This document shows, one piece after another, positions 33,220 to 41,681 of a stretch of 64,000 nt of DNA. The notes under the pieces were generated by a model. The model had not been told where the DNA came from. It worked only from the letters and a program-made list of their open reading frames with translations, and searched no databases. The translations under genes and the position numbers were made by a program. How positions within the stretch are numbered: position 1 is the stretch's first letter; each line of letters starts with the position of its first letter. Origin of the DNA: Chitinophaga polysaccharea. Its GTDB lineage: Bacteria > Bacteroidota > Bacteroidia > Chitinophagales > Chitinophagaceae. The DNA lies in the NCBI RefSeq assembly GCF_007829335.1, contig NZ_VIWO01000012.1, positions 62,001-126,000 of the forward strand. Direction: 5' to 3'.

Positions 33220-34005
33220 ATGGACCTTTCACTCAAAGGGAAAACGGCACTGGTGTGCGGCAGTACCCAGGGCATAGGCCTGGCAACAGCAGTAGAGCTG
33301 GCCCTGCTGGGCGCTACCTGCGTGTTATTAGCCAGGAATGAAGACCGGTTAAAAGCAGTATTACCTACATTGGCCACAGCGGAAAGACAACAGCATCGTT
33401 ATGAAGTGGCTGACTTTTCAGAAATTGCGCAGGTGACAGCCGTTGCGGCAAAACTAGCTGCCAGTGGGCCTGTACACATACTCATTAATAATACAGGCGG
33501 CCCCCCAGGAGGCCCCCTCATCGAGGCTAATATTACCGCTTTTACGGCAGCTTTTTCCCAGCATTTGCTTTGTAACCAGGTGTTGACTCAGGCACTGGTA
33601 CCAGGTATGATACAGTCCCGCTTTGGCCGGATTATCAACATCATTTCTACGTCTGTAAAAACACCGATAAAAAACCTCGGCGTATCCAATACCACCCGCT
33701 GGGCAGTAGCTGCCTGGTCTAAAACCCTGGCTACAGAGTTGGCGCCGCATGGTATTACGGTCAACAATGTATTGCCCGGATCTACTTCTACGGCGCGACT
33801 CGAAGGATTATTCAACAGCAGCGCCGCTGCCAGGAATGTCTCACGGGAAGTGGTGGAAGCAGAATGGCTGAAGGAAATCCCCATGCAACGGTTTGGAGAA
33901 GCTAAAGAAATAGCCGCTTTAGCTGCCTTCCTGGCCTCTCCGGCCGCTGGGTATATTACCGGCACCAGTACCGCGGTAGATGGAGGAAAAACACCAGTGA
34001 TGTAA
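33220..34005 (+). CDS. SDR family oxidoreductase with atypical active site
   Basis: 261-residue Rossmann-fold short-chain dehydrogenase/reductase. The nucleotide motif CGSTQGIG lies at 13-20, the NNTGG strand at about 89-93, and the C-terminal GTSTAVDGGKTPVM closes the fold. The active-site Ser is present in IISTSVK, but the usual Y-x3-K reads S-N-T-T-R, so Ser and Arg replace catalytic Tyr and Lys. This fits the BKR-like divergent SDR subgroup. It may use another mechanism or have lost reductase activity. Transcribed alone between two hairpins. Confidence 0.88.
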   Translation: MDLSLKGKTALVCGSTQGIGLATAVELALLGATCVLLARNEDRLKAVLPTLATAERQQHRYEVADFSEIAQVTAVAAKLAASGPVHILINNTGGPPGGPLIEANITAFTAAFSQHLLCNQVLTQALVPGMIQSRFGRIINIISTSVKTPIKNLGVSNTTRWAVAAWSKTLATELAPHGITVNNVLPGSTSTARLEGLFNSSAAARNVSREVVEAEWLKEIPMQRFGEAKEIAALAAFLASPAAGYITGTSTAVDGGKTPVM

Positions 34006-34015
34006 TGATACCCAA

Positions 34016-34072
34016 GCTCGCTTAAGAAGTAATTTTCTTGCCTGCGCGAGAAAAAATACATCATAAGCGAGC
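34016..34072. terminator. Nested hairpin between convergent genes
   Basis: Outer stem GCTCGCTTA (34016-34024) / TAAGCGAGC (34064-34072). Inner stem TTTTCTTGC (34033-34041) / GCGAGAAAA (34046-34054) with overlapping 4-nt loop. It lies between the SDR stop and the lipoprotein stop. Confidence 0.65.
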
Positions 34073-34103
34073 CTGTCATTTAATGAATGTATCCCTGTAA
34101 TTA

Positions 34104-34724
34104 TCAACAGGGGATAAAGTTGACTACGCGGGCCAGTTTGCCGTTTTCGAAATACAATTGCACCTGGCTATCCTCATCTTTCAGAAAAGAGTCTCTTAAT
34201 TTAATCACATCTGTTCTGCCTTCATTCTCTGCCTGGATGGCCGCACGAGGAAATATCTTCCGGATATCTTCCCAGGTGGTATTCTGGGTCAGCGTAATAT
34301 TATCCACTGTCAGCGAGTTGCCGGTAGTAAATATAAACTCGTCGCAGGCGAGCGAATCACGGCAAAGCTCAAATGTGGCGCCGTCTTTATAAAAATAGTG
34401 GAAGTCTCCTGCAAACTGTGAACCGCTTACATCATTACTGGCAGTAGCAACAATACTGTCGGCCTTTCCAATGGCCGCCTCCAGGTGTTGACGTGTCGTA
34501 AACAAGGGTACCTTATGATTAATGAGAGCACGGGAAAGAGGGAACACTTCAATCTGGTCCCAATTAATATCCCGACGAGGTTCCGGCAGGGAGTCATCAT
34601 CTTCCATCAATGGTTTTACAATGTCACCCGGTGCCGCTACCGCGATGGTGTCTAGCTCATCTTGTTTCTGTTGCTGGCAGGCTGTGAGCAGGGCTACTGC
34701 ACACGCCAAAAGGACGTTTTTCAT
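34104..34724 (-). CDS. Hypothetical lipoprotein
   Basis: 206-residue predicted lipoprotein: MKNVLLACAVALLTAC gives a lipobox (LTAC, Cys16), followed by a Gln-rich linker. The mature part is acidic and predicted alpha/beta with no domain I recognise. It has pieces such as HKVPLFTTRQHLEAAIGKADS and FEDGKLARVV-like strands. No operon partner; convergent with the SDR gene and divergent from GH105. Function unknown. Confidence 0.7.
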   Translation of the reverse strand: MKNVLLACAVALLTACQQQKQDELDTIAVAAPGDIVKPLMEDDDSLPEPRRDINWDQIEVFPLSRALINHKVPLFTTRQHLEAAIGKADSIVATASNDVSGSQFAGDFHYFYKDGATFELCRDSLACDEFIFTTGNSLTVDNITLTQNTTWEDIRKIFPRAAIQAENEGRTDVIKLRDSFLKDEDSQVQLYFENGKLARVVNFIPC

Positions 34725-34888
34725 AGGCTGTATAGCTTTGTATGGCTAATACCGTATAGGATAGTTGTTAAATCACATGCTAACACATAGTTAAAATAAA
34801 TTATATTAATTCCAAAGAAAAATTTATGCAATCGTTTGCATTACAGCAGGGATATTGTTATATTGTTGGAATAAACCACGTACCCGTT

Positions 34889-36124
34889 ATGAAAAAACTC
34901 AACTTCCTGTTAGCCCTTGGATTGGTGCTTCCATTTTCCGGTTACACACAGGCTCTTCCTGCCGATGCCGATGTGGTAAGAAAGATGGCCGACTACGTTA
35001 TAGCCCATGCCGCCTTTACCTTTACCGGCAATAATCAAACTTATGCTACCAGCAAAGAAATCCCGGCTGGCGTAAATGCCACCATTTCCGACCATCTCAG
35101 CGCCTGGCACTATCCCAACGGGGTTTTAAATATTGCCATGATAGACCTGGGCAACTATCTCAAAGAAGAAAAGTATAGCGCCTTCGCAAAGAAGCATGTA
35201 GCGTTTGCTTTCGACAATGTGGCCTATTTTGAAGCGCTCAGCAAAAAAGGTGTGAAGTATAAAGAATTTCCGTTCAACCAGTTAATCCACACCCGGGTGC
35301 TGGACGACTGCGGCGCCATGGGCGCCAGCTTACTGGACGTATATCAAACGGTGAAAAGAGCTGATTACAAGGCATATATCGATAAAGCCGCCAATCACAT
35401 CAGCAAGGCACAGGAAAGACTGCCGGATGGCACGCTATGCCGCCCTACTCCTTATAAGTGGACACTCTGGGGCGACGACCTCTACATGAGTGTGCCCTTC
35501 CTGGCCCGTATGGGAAAACTGACGGGCGACAATGCTTACTTTGATGATGCAGTAGCGCAGATCAAACACTTCACCCATTATCTCTGGGACCCGGGAGCCA
35601 GCCTGTATATACATTACTATTACGAAGACCTGCAACGGCAGGGCGTAGCCCACTGGGGCCGGGCCAATGGCTGGATCATGCTGGCCAAAGTACAGCTGCT
35701 CAATGATCTCCCTGCCAATCATCCTGGCAGAAATGAAGTGATTGCCGATCTGACCCAGCAAATACTGGGCGTAGCCCGTTATCAATCTGCCTCCGGCCTG
35801 TTTCACCAGGTACTCGACCGTACCGACTCCTACACGGAAACCTCCTGCACCGCCATGTTTGTGTATTCCATTGCCCGCGCCGTCAACGAAGGCTGGCTGG
35901 ACAAACGCTACATCTCCATCGCAGAACAGGCCTGGAATGGGTTGGTAAGAGAAAAAATTACACCTGATGGTCAACTGAAAGATGTGTGTATAGGCACTAA
36001 TACCGCTGCCGATCTTACAGCTTATTATAAGCGTCCAGCTGAATTAAACGACTTCCATGGATGGGGGCCTATGATAGAAGCAGGTATTGAAATCATGCGG
36101 TACAGGGAGAGCAAAAAGAAATAA
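34889..36124 (+). CDS. Exported GH105 unsaturated glucuronyl/rhamnogalacturonyl hydrolase
   Basis: 411-residue exported (alpha/alpha)6-barrel hydrolase. ATG 34889 is chosen because it starts a clean signal peptide (MKKLNFLLALGLVLPFSG). Landmarks are LDDCGAMG with the predicted catalytic Asp139/Asp140, WTLWGDDLYMSVPFLAR, AHWGRANGW (about 254) and the aromatic-rich EDLQ and DFHGWGPM regions. The family removes the 4,5-unsaturated uronic acid left by polysaccharide lyases, for example on rhamnogalacturonan oligosaccharides. It ends at a 24-bp terminator facing the SusD gene; substrate not certain. Confidence 0.88.
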   Translation: MKKLNFLLALGLVLPFSGYTQALPADADVVRKMADYVIAHAAFTFTGNNQTYATSKEIPAGVNATISDHLSAWHYPNGVLNIAMIDLGNYLKEEKYSAFAKKHVAFAFDNVAYFEALSKKGVKYKEFPFNQLIHTRVLDDCGAMGASLLDVYQTVKRADYKAYIDKAANHISKAQERLPDGTLCRPTPYKWTLWGDDLYMSVPFLARMGKLTGDNAYFDDAVAQIKHFTHYLWDPGASLYIHYYYEDLQRQGVAHWGRANGWIMLAKVQLLNDLPANHPGRNEVIADLTQQILGVARYQSASGLFHQVLDRTDSYTETSCTAMFVYSIARAVNEGWLDKRYISIAEQAWNGLVREKITPDGQLKDVCIGTNTAADLTAYYKRPAELNDFHGWGPMIEAGIEIMRYRESKKK

Positions 36125-36134
36125 CCATACATTC

Positions 36135-36188
36135 ATAAAATGACAAAGGAGCAAAGTAATGTGGTACTTTGCTCCTTTGTCATTTTAT
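36135..36188. terminator. 24-bp perfect bidirectional terminator
   Basis: 36135-36158 and 36165-36188 are perfect reverse complements around a 6-nt loop, with ATAAAATG ends that give T-rich tails both ways. It lies between the GH105 stop (36124) and the SusD stop (36202). Confidence 0.92.
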
Positions 36189-36201
36189 ATACCAGTCTGA
36201 C

Positions 36202-37638
36202 CTAATACATATCAAACCATACTTTAGTCGTCAGTAAATCCGCACCCTGGCGGGCTACCGCTGCTTTGTAGTTGGCGCCGTTAAGTGCCTGTTCGCTGGA
36301 AGGATAAGTTAAGCGCAGGGGCATCTTACCTTGCAACGCGCCGGTATAAGCCGGTGTAAGTTTAGGATAATCCAGTCTTCTCCACTCTGCAAACGCTTCC
36401 AATCCTTCGCTGAAAAGGGCCAGCCATTTCTGCTCACCAATAGATTTCTTATAATTAGTGGGATCGTAGGCCACAGCCGGCTGCGCCAGGTAGTCATCTA
36501 CCGGCTTACCGGTAATGCCATACTGTTTAAAGGAAGCACGGATGGCCTGTGCATACAGATCTGCGGCGTTGCCACTGATCAGGCCACGCTGCGCGGCTTC
36601 TGCCAATATAAACAGCTGCTCGGCATAGGTAAATACCCAGGCAGGTGATTGAGAAGCGGTAAAAGCAGCCCCTACATCGGAGGTTTTGCTAAAGCCCAGC
36701 CTGGACGCTGAATCGGCCGACAGGCCATTGGTTACACCTACGTAATCGGTGGAACCAGGTTCAGTAGGCAATGCTGCGTATATACTTAACCGTGGGTCTT
36801 TCAGCGCCTTCAGTTTATCTACCACCGTTTTGCTGATACGATAATCATTACGCGTTTCGCGGTTACGTCCTACGGGGTTCTGGTTAGGAGAAGTGAGATA
36901 GTTCAGCTTCGCTTCCCGGTCGCCCGCACCCAATAAAATATTTCCTTCAGCGGCCAGTTCAGTAAATACCGCTTTGGCAGCTGCGGGATCGCGGTCGGCG
37001 ATACGCAGGGCTATGCGGGTACGCAGGCCATTGGCAAATTTCTTCCAGCTGTTCATATTGTTGGCCAGCAAAGAATCTCCCTGTATGGCATTACCAGCAG
37101 GAGAAATAATTTGTACAGCGCCTTTCAGCTCCGACAGCAGCCCACGATACACGGTAGCCTGGCTATCGTATACCGGCGTCAGGTAACGCTGGATATTAGC
37201 TGCCTGGGTGTAAGGAATATCGCCGTATAAATCGGTGAGCACCTGGAATATCCATGAGCGCATAATAATACCTACCGCTTTGTAGTTGGGATTATGCAGG
37301 CTATCTCCCAACTGCGCCAGGGTAGTAAAATCCTCTATCCCCTGGGCATAAAAATTATTCCATACGTTTTGAATGTTGGTGGTGGCCGGGATGTAACGAT
37401 CCGGGTCGGGATACTGGATTTTAGCCCAGTACTGCACATAGAGCAGCGATGTTTCCATAGTGGCATCGGTCCCCCAGTAGGTATCCACATTGGCCTTGAT
37501 ACCGTTGCTCAACAGGTAATCCGGTTGTACTTCGGTGGGCTCATTCGGGTTGATATTAACACGCTCCAGTTCTTTCTGGCAGCTCGCCAGCAAGGTAGCA
37601 GCAAATATGATATAGAAAGGAATCAGCAACTTTTTCAT
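36202..37638 (-). CDS. SusD/RagB-type surface lipoprotein (SusD-like_2)
   Basis: 478-residue surface lipoprotein. MKKLLIPFYIIFAATLLASC is a lipoprotein signal (lipobox LASC, Cys20). Next comes the SusD-like_2 start (LERVNINPNEPTEVQPDYLLSN), the TPR-like block NYKAVGIIMRSWIFQVLTDLYGDIPYTQA (about 114-142) and AEWRRLDYPKL near the end. Partner of the SusC gene 13 nt upstream; together they bind and import an oligomer across the outer membrane. This SusD class is often linked to peptides or non-glucan ligands, so the ligand is open. No catabolic gene lies in the operon. Confidence 0.93.
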   Translation of the reverse strand: MKKLLIPFYIIFAATLLASCQKELERVNINPNEPTEVQPDYLLSNGIKANVDTYWGTDATMETSLLYVQYWAKIQYPDPDRYIPATTNIQNVWNNFYAQGIEDFTTLAQLGDSLHNPNYKAVGIIMRSWIFQVLTDLYGDIPYTQAANIQRYLTPVYDSQATVYRGLLSELKGAVQIISPAGNAIQGDSLLANNMNSWKKFANGLRTRIALRIADRDPAAAKAVFTELAAEGNILLGAGDREAKLNYLTSPNQNPVGRNRETRNDYRISKTVVDKLKALKDPRLSIYAALPTEPGSTDYVGVTNGLSADSASRLGFSKTSDVGAAFTASQSPAWVFTYAEQLFILAEAAQRGLISGNAADLYAQAIRASFKQYGITGKPVDDYLAQPAVAYDPTNYKKSIGEQKWLALFSEGLEAFAEWRRLDYPKLTPAYTGALQGKMPLRLTYPSSEQALNGANYKAAVARQGADLLTTKVWFDMY

Positions 37639-37651
37639 GATCGGTCAATAG

Positions 37652-40600
37652 TTAAAATGAAACATTCAGGTTAAAGCCAAAGCTGCGGGTGGTGGGTATT
37701 TGCAGCGTTTCCAGCCCCTGGCCGTTGCCTGTATTAAAGGCAGTTTCAGGATCGATATTAGGCGTGTTCTTATGCAGATAAGCCAGGTTGCGGCCTACCA
37801 GCGCTACATTCACCGCCTGTAACCCCCACTTCTTCACCAGGGATGCCGGCAGGGTATAACCCAGTTTTATTTCTCTCAGCTTGATGAAGGAGGCGTCATA
37901 CACCGCACTCTCATTCAGGTTGCTGCTGTATACCGCCTTGTAATAGTTTTGTGCAGAAAGAATAGCGGTATTCTTTTTCCCATCAACAGTATAACCATCG
38001 AAGATGATACCATCGTGCTTTACCGTAGCGCCACCGGGTGCGGTAGCGTTGTGATCGGGCAACGGAATATTCTGTGTGCCGTTATTGTAGTATGGTAACC
38101 CGCCATGTTCCTGGTCACGGCCCGGCATGGTAGCAGCCAATACACCGGTACTCATCCCTGTGGCGTTGGTTCCTGACCAGATAGAACCCCCTTGTTTGGT
38201 ATCTACCAGGAAACTCAGGTTAAAGCCTTTGAAAGAAAAGTTGTTGTTGATGCTACCCGTCCATTTCGGCGTATAGTAGCCCAGTATTTTCTTACTTGGA
38301 TCTACCATCGGCGTACCGTCTGTATTTACGAGGATACGGTTTTCGCTGTCTCTCTTATAGGCAGTGCCATACAGCGCACCATAGCGTTGGCCCTGGCTGG
38401 CCAGCACCTGTATGTTACCGGAACTACCAAGTACATAATTGGTAAGGAAACCATCGGCATCCAGTTTTACCACCTCGCTTACGTTACGGGCGTAGTTCAC
38501 GTTAACATCCCAACGAAATCCGGAGCGGGTGCTGATGGGTGTTAATCCCAGCATAACTTCCACACCACGGTTACTGAGTTCGCCTGTGTTCAATGTTTTC
38601 TTCAGGTAACCGGTGGTAGCGCTCACGTCGGCCAGGAGGATCTGGTTACGGCTGTGGGAGCTATAATAGGTAAGATCCAGTCTTACCCGGTTATCCAGGA
38701 ATCCGGCTTCCACACCCACTTCGGTAGAGGTGGTGATTTCCGGGCGGAGATCTTTATTTAAAAATTTATCCGATACGGTGAGCAGCGGCAATGAACCGAA
38801 TGGCTGGTTAAATGGATACGTATTTACCAATTGGTAAGGGTCGGTATCTTTACCCACCTGGGCCCATCCACCACGTACTTTCAGCAGGGATAAAGCGGGA
38901 CTTTGTATATGTAATGCTTCTGTTAAGATGAGGCTGGCATTGGCAGAGGGGTAGAAATAAGAATTGCTGCCCCGTGGTAATGTAGAAGACCAGTCGTTAC
39001 GTGCGGTTAAGTTCAGGAAAGCGTAATTGCGATATCCTACCTGTGCGGCTGCAAATCCACTATATACTTTCTGCCGGGTCAATAAGCTGGTAGAAATCAG
39101 CGGATCGCGGGAGTTGTTGAGCGTATATATCCCTTTTACAGCCAGGCGCGGCGCCTGTTGGTAGTTTTGCTCAAACTGGTTGGTGCGCAGGTTAGCGCCC
39201 GCCAGCACATCGATATCAAAATCGCTGCCTAGCTTCTTTTTAGCATTTAGTGTAAATTCTCCATTGGTTTCACTTACTGCATATGCATCTTCTGTGTAGG
39301 AACCAAACGGTGTACCGTTAGTGTAATAAGCTACGCGGTATTTACGCCTGTCCTGGTAGTAGTCTGTTCCTATGCGTAAGTTAGCAGTGAGCCAGTCGAG
39401 CACCTGGTAAGAAAGGCGGGCGTTACCAAGGAAACGGTTACGCTGCATCCCTACCGTGTTTTCGTATTGAATCCAGTAAGGATTACTATAGTAGCTATGA
39501 TTCCAGTTATAGTCGGTGCCATCGGCATTCTTATAATTTTTCAGCCTGCTCACATCTACCTGGCGGCCAAACCAGATGAATTGCAGGGTAACGCTGTTTC
39601 CTCTTCTTCCATCTACACCAGGCAGGTTGTCTGCACCGCTGCGTACATAGTCGGCATATGTGCTGAGCGTGAGTTTAGGAGTAATACGGAAGGTATTGCT
39701 GGCGGTAAAAGTATTCCGCGTGATACCGGTATTAGGTAATATGCCTTGTTGTTTGGTATTATTATAGGAGAAGCGATAGTCGATTTTATCGGTGGTACCG
39801 CCTACAGACAAACCGTTATTCAACGTATAGCCGGTTACATAGAAGTCCTTTACATTATTGGGATGGGCCACGAATGGTACCGCTTCACCATTGGAAAAGA
39901 ATTGTGGGATCAGTCGTCCATCCAGTTTTGGTCCCCAGCTTTCATCTACGCCATCGTTGATGCCACCGCCTTTGCCATCTTTATAGGAGAATTGCCCGCC
40001 GGTACCTTGACCATAGGAGTTCTGGAAATCAGGCAGGATCAGTACTTTATCGAAGGTAGCACCTGAATTAAGGGTAACCCCCATGCCTCCTTTTGTATCT
40101 TTGCCGGTTTTGGTTTTGATTACGATAACACCGCTGGAAGCCCTTGAGCCGTACAATGCGGCAGCGTTGGGGCCTTTCAGCACACTAACGGATGCAATAT
40201 CGTCGGGGTTGATATCGGAGATGGCATTGGCAAAGTCGCGACCGGTGCCTACTCCCAGTTGACTGTTATCCACTGGCACACCATCCAGTACAAACAGTGG
40301 TTGGTTATTGCCGGCAATGGAGGTTTCGCCACGGATAATGATACGGGATGATCCCATATTACCCTGGCTATTGGTTACCTGCACCCCTGCTATCTTTCCG
40401 GAAAGCGCATTTACCAGGTTGGTTTCTTTCGCTTCCGAAATATCTTTTGATTTCAGCTCCTGTACAGCATATCCGAGCGATTTCTTTTCCCGGGAAATAC
40501 CCAATGCTGTAACCACTACCTCTTCCAGTTTCCGGTTGCTGTTTTCGAGAGAGATATTAATTACTTTATTGCTTCCTACGGCTACCACTACCGTCTGGAA

Positions 40601-40834
40601 GCCGAGAGAAGAAAATTGCAAACTATCATTCGCTTGTGCAGTGATAGCATATTTACCATCCGGATCCGACTGGGTACCACGATTGGTTCCTTTCACCTGG
40701 ATGATCACACCTGGGATACGTTGTGCATCTGAGCGGGCAGTAACTACCCCATTGATCCTGATTTCCTGAGCAATACCCTGCTGCAGCCACAGTAATCCTG
40801 GCAGCAGGTATAACAGCCTTTTTACGTAATTCAT
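37652..40834 (-). CDS. SusC/RagA TonB-linked outer-membrane receptor
   Basis: 1060-residue TonB-dependent importer. Signal peptide (about 1-22), CarboxypepD_reg-like beta domain (about 24-105: INGVVTARSDAQRIPGVIIQVKG, PDGKYAIT), the SusC hallmark LEEVVVTALGISREKKSLGYA (about 103-123), plug domain with NALSGKIAGVQVTNSQG, IRGETSIAGNNQPLFVLDGVPVDN and VLKGPNAAALYGSRASSGVI, then a 22-strand barrel ending FNLNVSF. First gene of a SusC-SusD pair. A consensus promoter (40951-40981) overlaps an operator-like repeat, suggesting repressor control. Confidence 0.96.
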   Translation of the reverse strand: MNYVKRLLYLLPGLLWLQQGIAQEIRINGVVTARSDAQRIPGVIIQVKGTNRGTQSDPDGKYAITAQANDSLQFSSLGFQTVVVAVGSNKVINISLENSNRKLEEVVVTALGISREKKSLGYAVQELKSKDISEAKETNLVNALSGKIAGVQVTNSQGNMGSSRIIIRGETSIAGNNQPLFVLDGVPVDNSQLGVGTGRDFANAISDINPDDIASVSVLKGPNAAALYGSRASSGVIVIKTKTGKDTKGGMGVTLNSGATFDKVLILPDFQNSYGQGTGGQFSYKDGKGGGINDGVDESWGPKLDGRLIPQFFSNGEAVPFVAHPNNVKDFYVTGYTLNNGLSVGGTTDKIDYRFSYNNTKQQGILPNTGITRNTFTASNTFRITPKLTLSTYADYVRSGADNLPGVDGRRGNSVTLQFIWFGRQVDVSRLKNYKNADGTDYNWNHSYYSNPYWIQYENTVGMQRNRFLGNARLSYQVLDWLTANLRIGTDYYQDRRKYRVAYYTNGTPFGSYTEDAYAVSETNGEFTLNAKKKLGSDFDIDVLAGANLRTNQFEQNYQQAPRLAVKGIYTLNNSRDPLISTSLLTRQKVYSGFAAAQVGYRNYAFLNLTARNDWSSTLPRGSNSYFYPSANASLILTEALHIQSPALSLLKVRGGWAQVGKDTDPYQLVNTYPFNQPFGSLPLLTVSDKFLNKDLRPEITTSTEVGVEAGFLDNRVRLDLTYYSSHSRNQILLADVSATTGYLKKTLNTGELSNRGVEVMLGLTPISTRSGFRWDVNVNYARNVSEVVKLDADGFLTNYVLGSSGNIQVLASQGQRYGALYGTAYKRDSENRILVNTDGTPMVDPSKKILGYYTPKWTGSINNNFSFKGFNLSFLVDTKQGGSIWSGTNATGMSTGVLAATMPGRDQEHGGLPYYNNGTQNIPLPDHNATAPGGATVKHDGIIFDGYTVDGKKNTAILSAQNYYKAVYSSNLNESAVYDASFIKLREIKLGYTLPASLVKKWGLQAVNVALVGRNLAYLHKNTPNIDPETAFNTGNGQGLETLQIPTTRSFGFNLNVSF

Positions 40835-40950
40835 GCTGAATACTTGATTTAATAATTGAGTCTGATCTCGCGGAGAATGGTTAGCCCGTTACACCCGTTT
40901 TGATTTTGGCATATTGTTGTTGGTGCATAATTAGCGTGTATTTCCGGGGG

Positions 40951-40981
40951 CAAAAGTAAGGCAGAAATATTAATCTACAAA
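40951..40981 (-). promoter_or_regulatory. Promoter of the SusC-SusD operon
   Basis: On the minus strand TTTG (40981-40978), 19 nt, then TACTTTTG (40958-40951): an exact match to the Bacteroidota consensus. Predicted start near 40944 gives a leader of about 110 nt. Confidence 0.75.
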
Positions 40982-40996
40982 ATTTATAGACTAAAT
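40971..40996. promoter_or_regulatory. Operator-like repeat overlapping the SusC -33 box
   Basis: TAATCTAC-AA-AATT-TA-TAGAC-TAAAT. The TCTA/TAGA dyad overlaps TTTG of the promoter and shares its core with 29606-29630. A regulator bound here would block RNA polymerase. Confidence 0.5.
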
Positions 40997-41032
40997 AGGC
41001 ATTCAAAAAATAAGGTTTACAGGTAAAGGAGC

Positions 41033-41096
41033 AAGACGCAGAGAAGTTAAAGAAAATGGAAGCGGATAAAATGCTTTTTTTGCTTCTCTGCGTCTT
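41033..41096 (-). terminator. 14-bp stem hairpin after the 41111 gene
   Basis: AAGACGCAGAGAAG (41033-41046) pairs with CTTCTCTGCGTCTT (41083-41096), 36-nt loop. Lies 14 nt after the minus-strand stop at 41111; likely its terminator. Confidence 0.65.
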
Positions 41097-41110
41097 TGCA
41101 TGCCGGGTAT

Positions 41111-41500
41111 TTACTGGTTGTTCAACAGTTTTTTCAGCGCTGCTTTACAATCCTCCACGTTCTGCCATATCAGGCGATCCCGGCATACGGTGCCTTTGTA
41201 ATGGATAGTGACTTTTGTTTTACGCAGGATTACCTGGTAGTATTCCGGGGCATCGGGAGAATTTTCCCAGGTTGTTTTGCCGCCTTCTTCAATGCCGCCG
41301 GCAAATTTGTCTTCAATCACATCCGTCACTTTCTTTCTCATATTGTCTGCAAAGTCAAAGCTGACATCTGTTTTTACGAGGCAGGACGAGTCTTGTACGG
41401 GGAACTGACAGTTGCCCGCGCGGACGTGTTGGCGGGGCATAGTTAACAACAGGGCGCTGGCTGCTAACAGCAATAACGGGAATAGGTATGTGTATTTCAT
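41111..41500 (-). CDS. Small exported protein of unknown function
   Basis: 129 residues with an N-terminal signal or anchor (KYTYLFPLLLLAASALLLTM). The mature part has four Cys (NCQF, SSCL, TVCRD, EDCK), which could form two disulfides in the periplasm, and mixed alpha/beta sequence with FADNMRKKVTDVIEDKFAGG and YYQVILRKTKVTIHYKG. No domain recognised. Stand-alone, minus strand, with its own hairpin terminator. Confidence 0.65.
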   Translation of the reverse strand: MKYTYLFPLLLLAASALLLTMPRQHVRAGNCQFPVQDSSCLVKTDVSFDFADNMRKKVTDVIEDKFAGGIEEGGKTTWENSPDAPEYYQVILRKTKVTIHYKGTVCRDRLIWQNVEDCKAALKKLLNNQ

Positions 41501-41618
41501 AACAAGTAGATTAAGATAACAAGTAGAAACAGGTATATAACAAGTCCGGGAAGATGATTTATGCTATTGATTCGATTTTGGTTTGCGCTAACTCATTATT
41601 AAAATAACGTATTTATCG

Positions 41619-41637
41619 CACTTTACAAAATAAAGTG
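41619..41637 (-). terminator. Weak hairpin after the amidase gene
   Basis: CACTTTA (41619-41625) and TAAAGTG (41631-41637), 5-nt loop, 45 nt after the amidase stop. Short stem and no clear T-tract. Confidence 0.35.
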
Positions 41638-41681
41638 TGAGCGCGTAGGGGTAAAGGTAACCAGGGGTGTCTTTATTCAGG

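Noticed and set aside
33588..34079. 163-residue minus-strand ORF opposite the SDR gene
   Set aside because: Shadow of the SDR frame, and it crosses the nested hairpin at 34016-34072.
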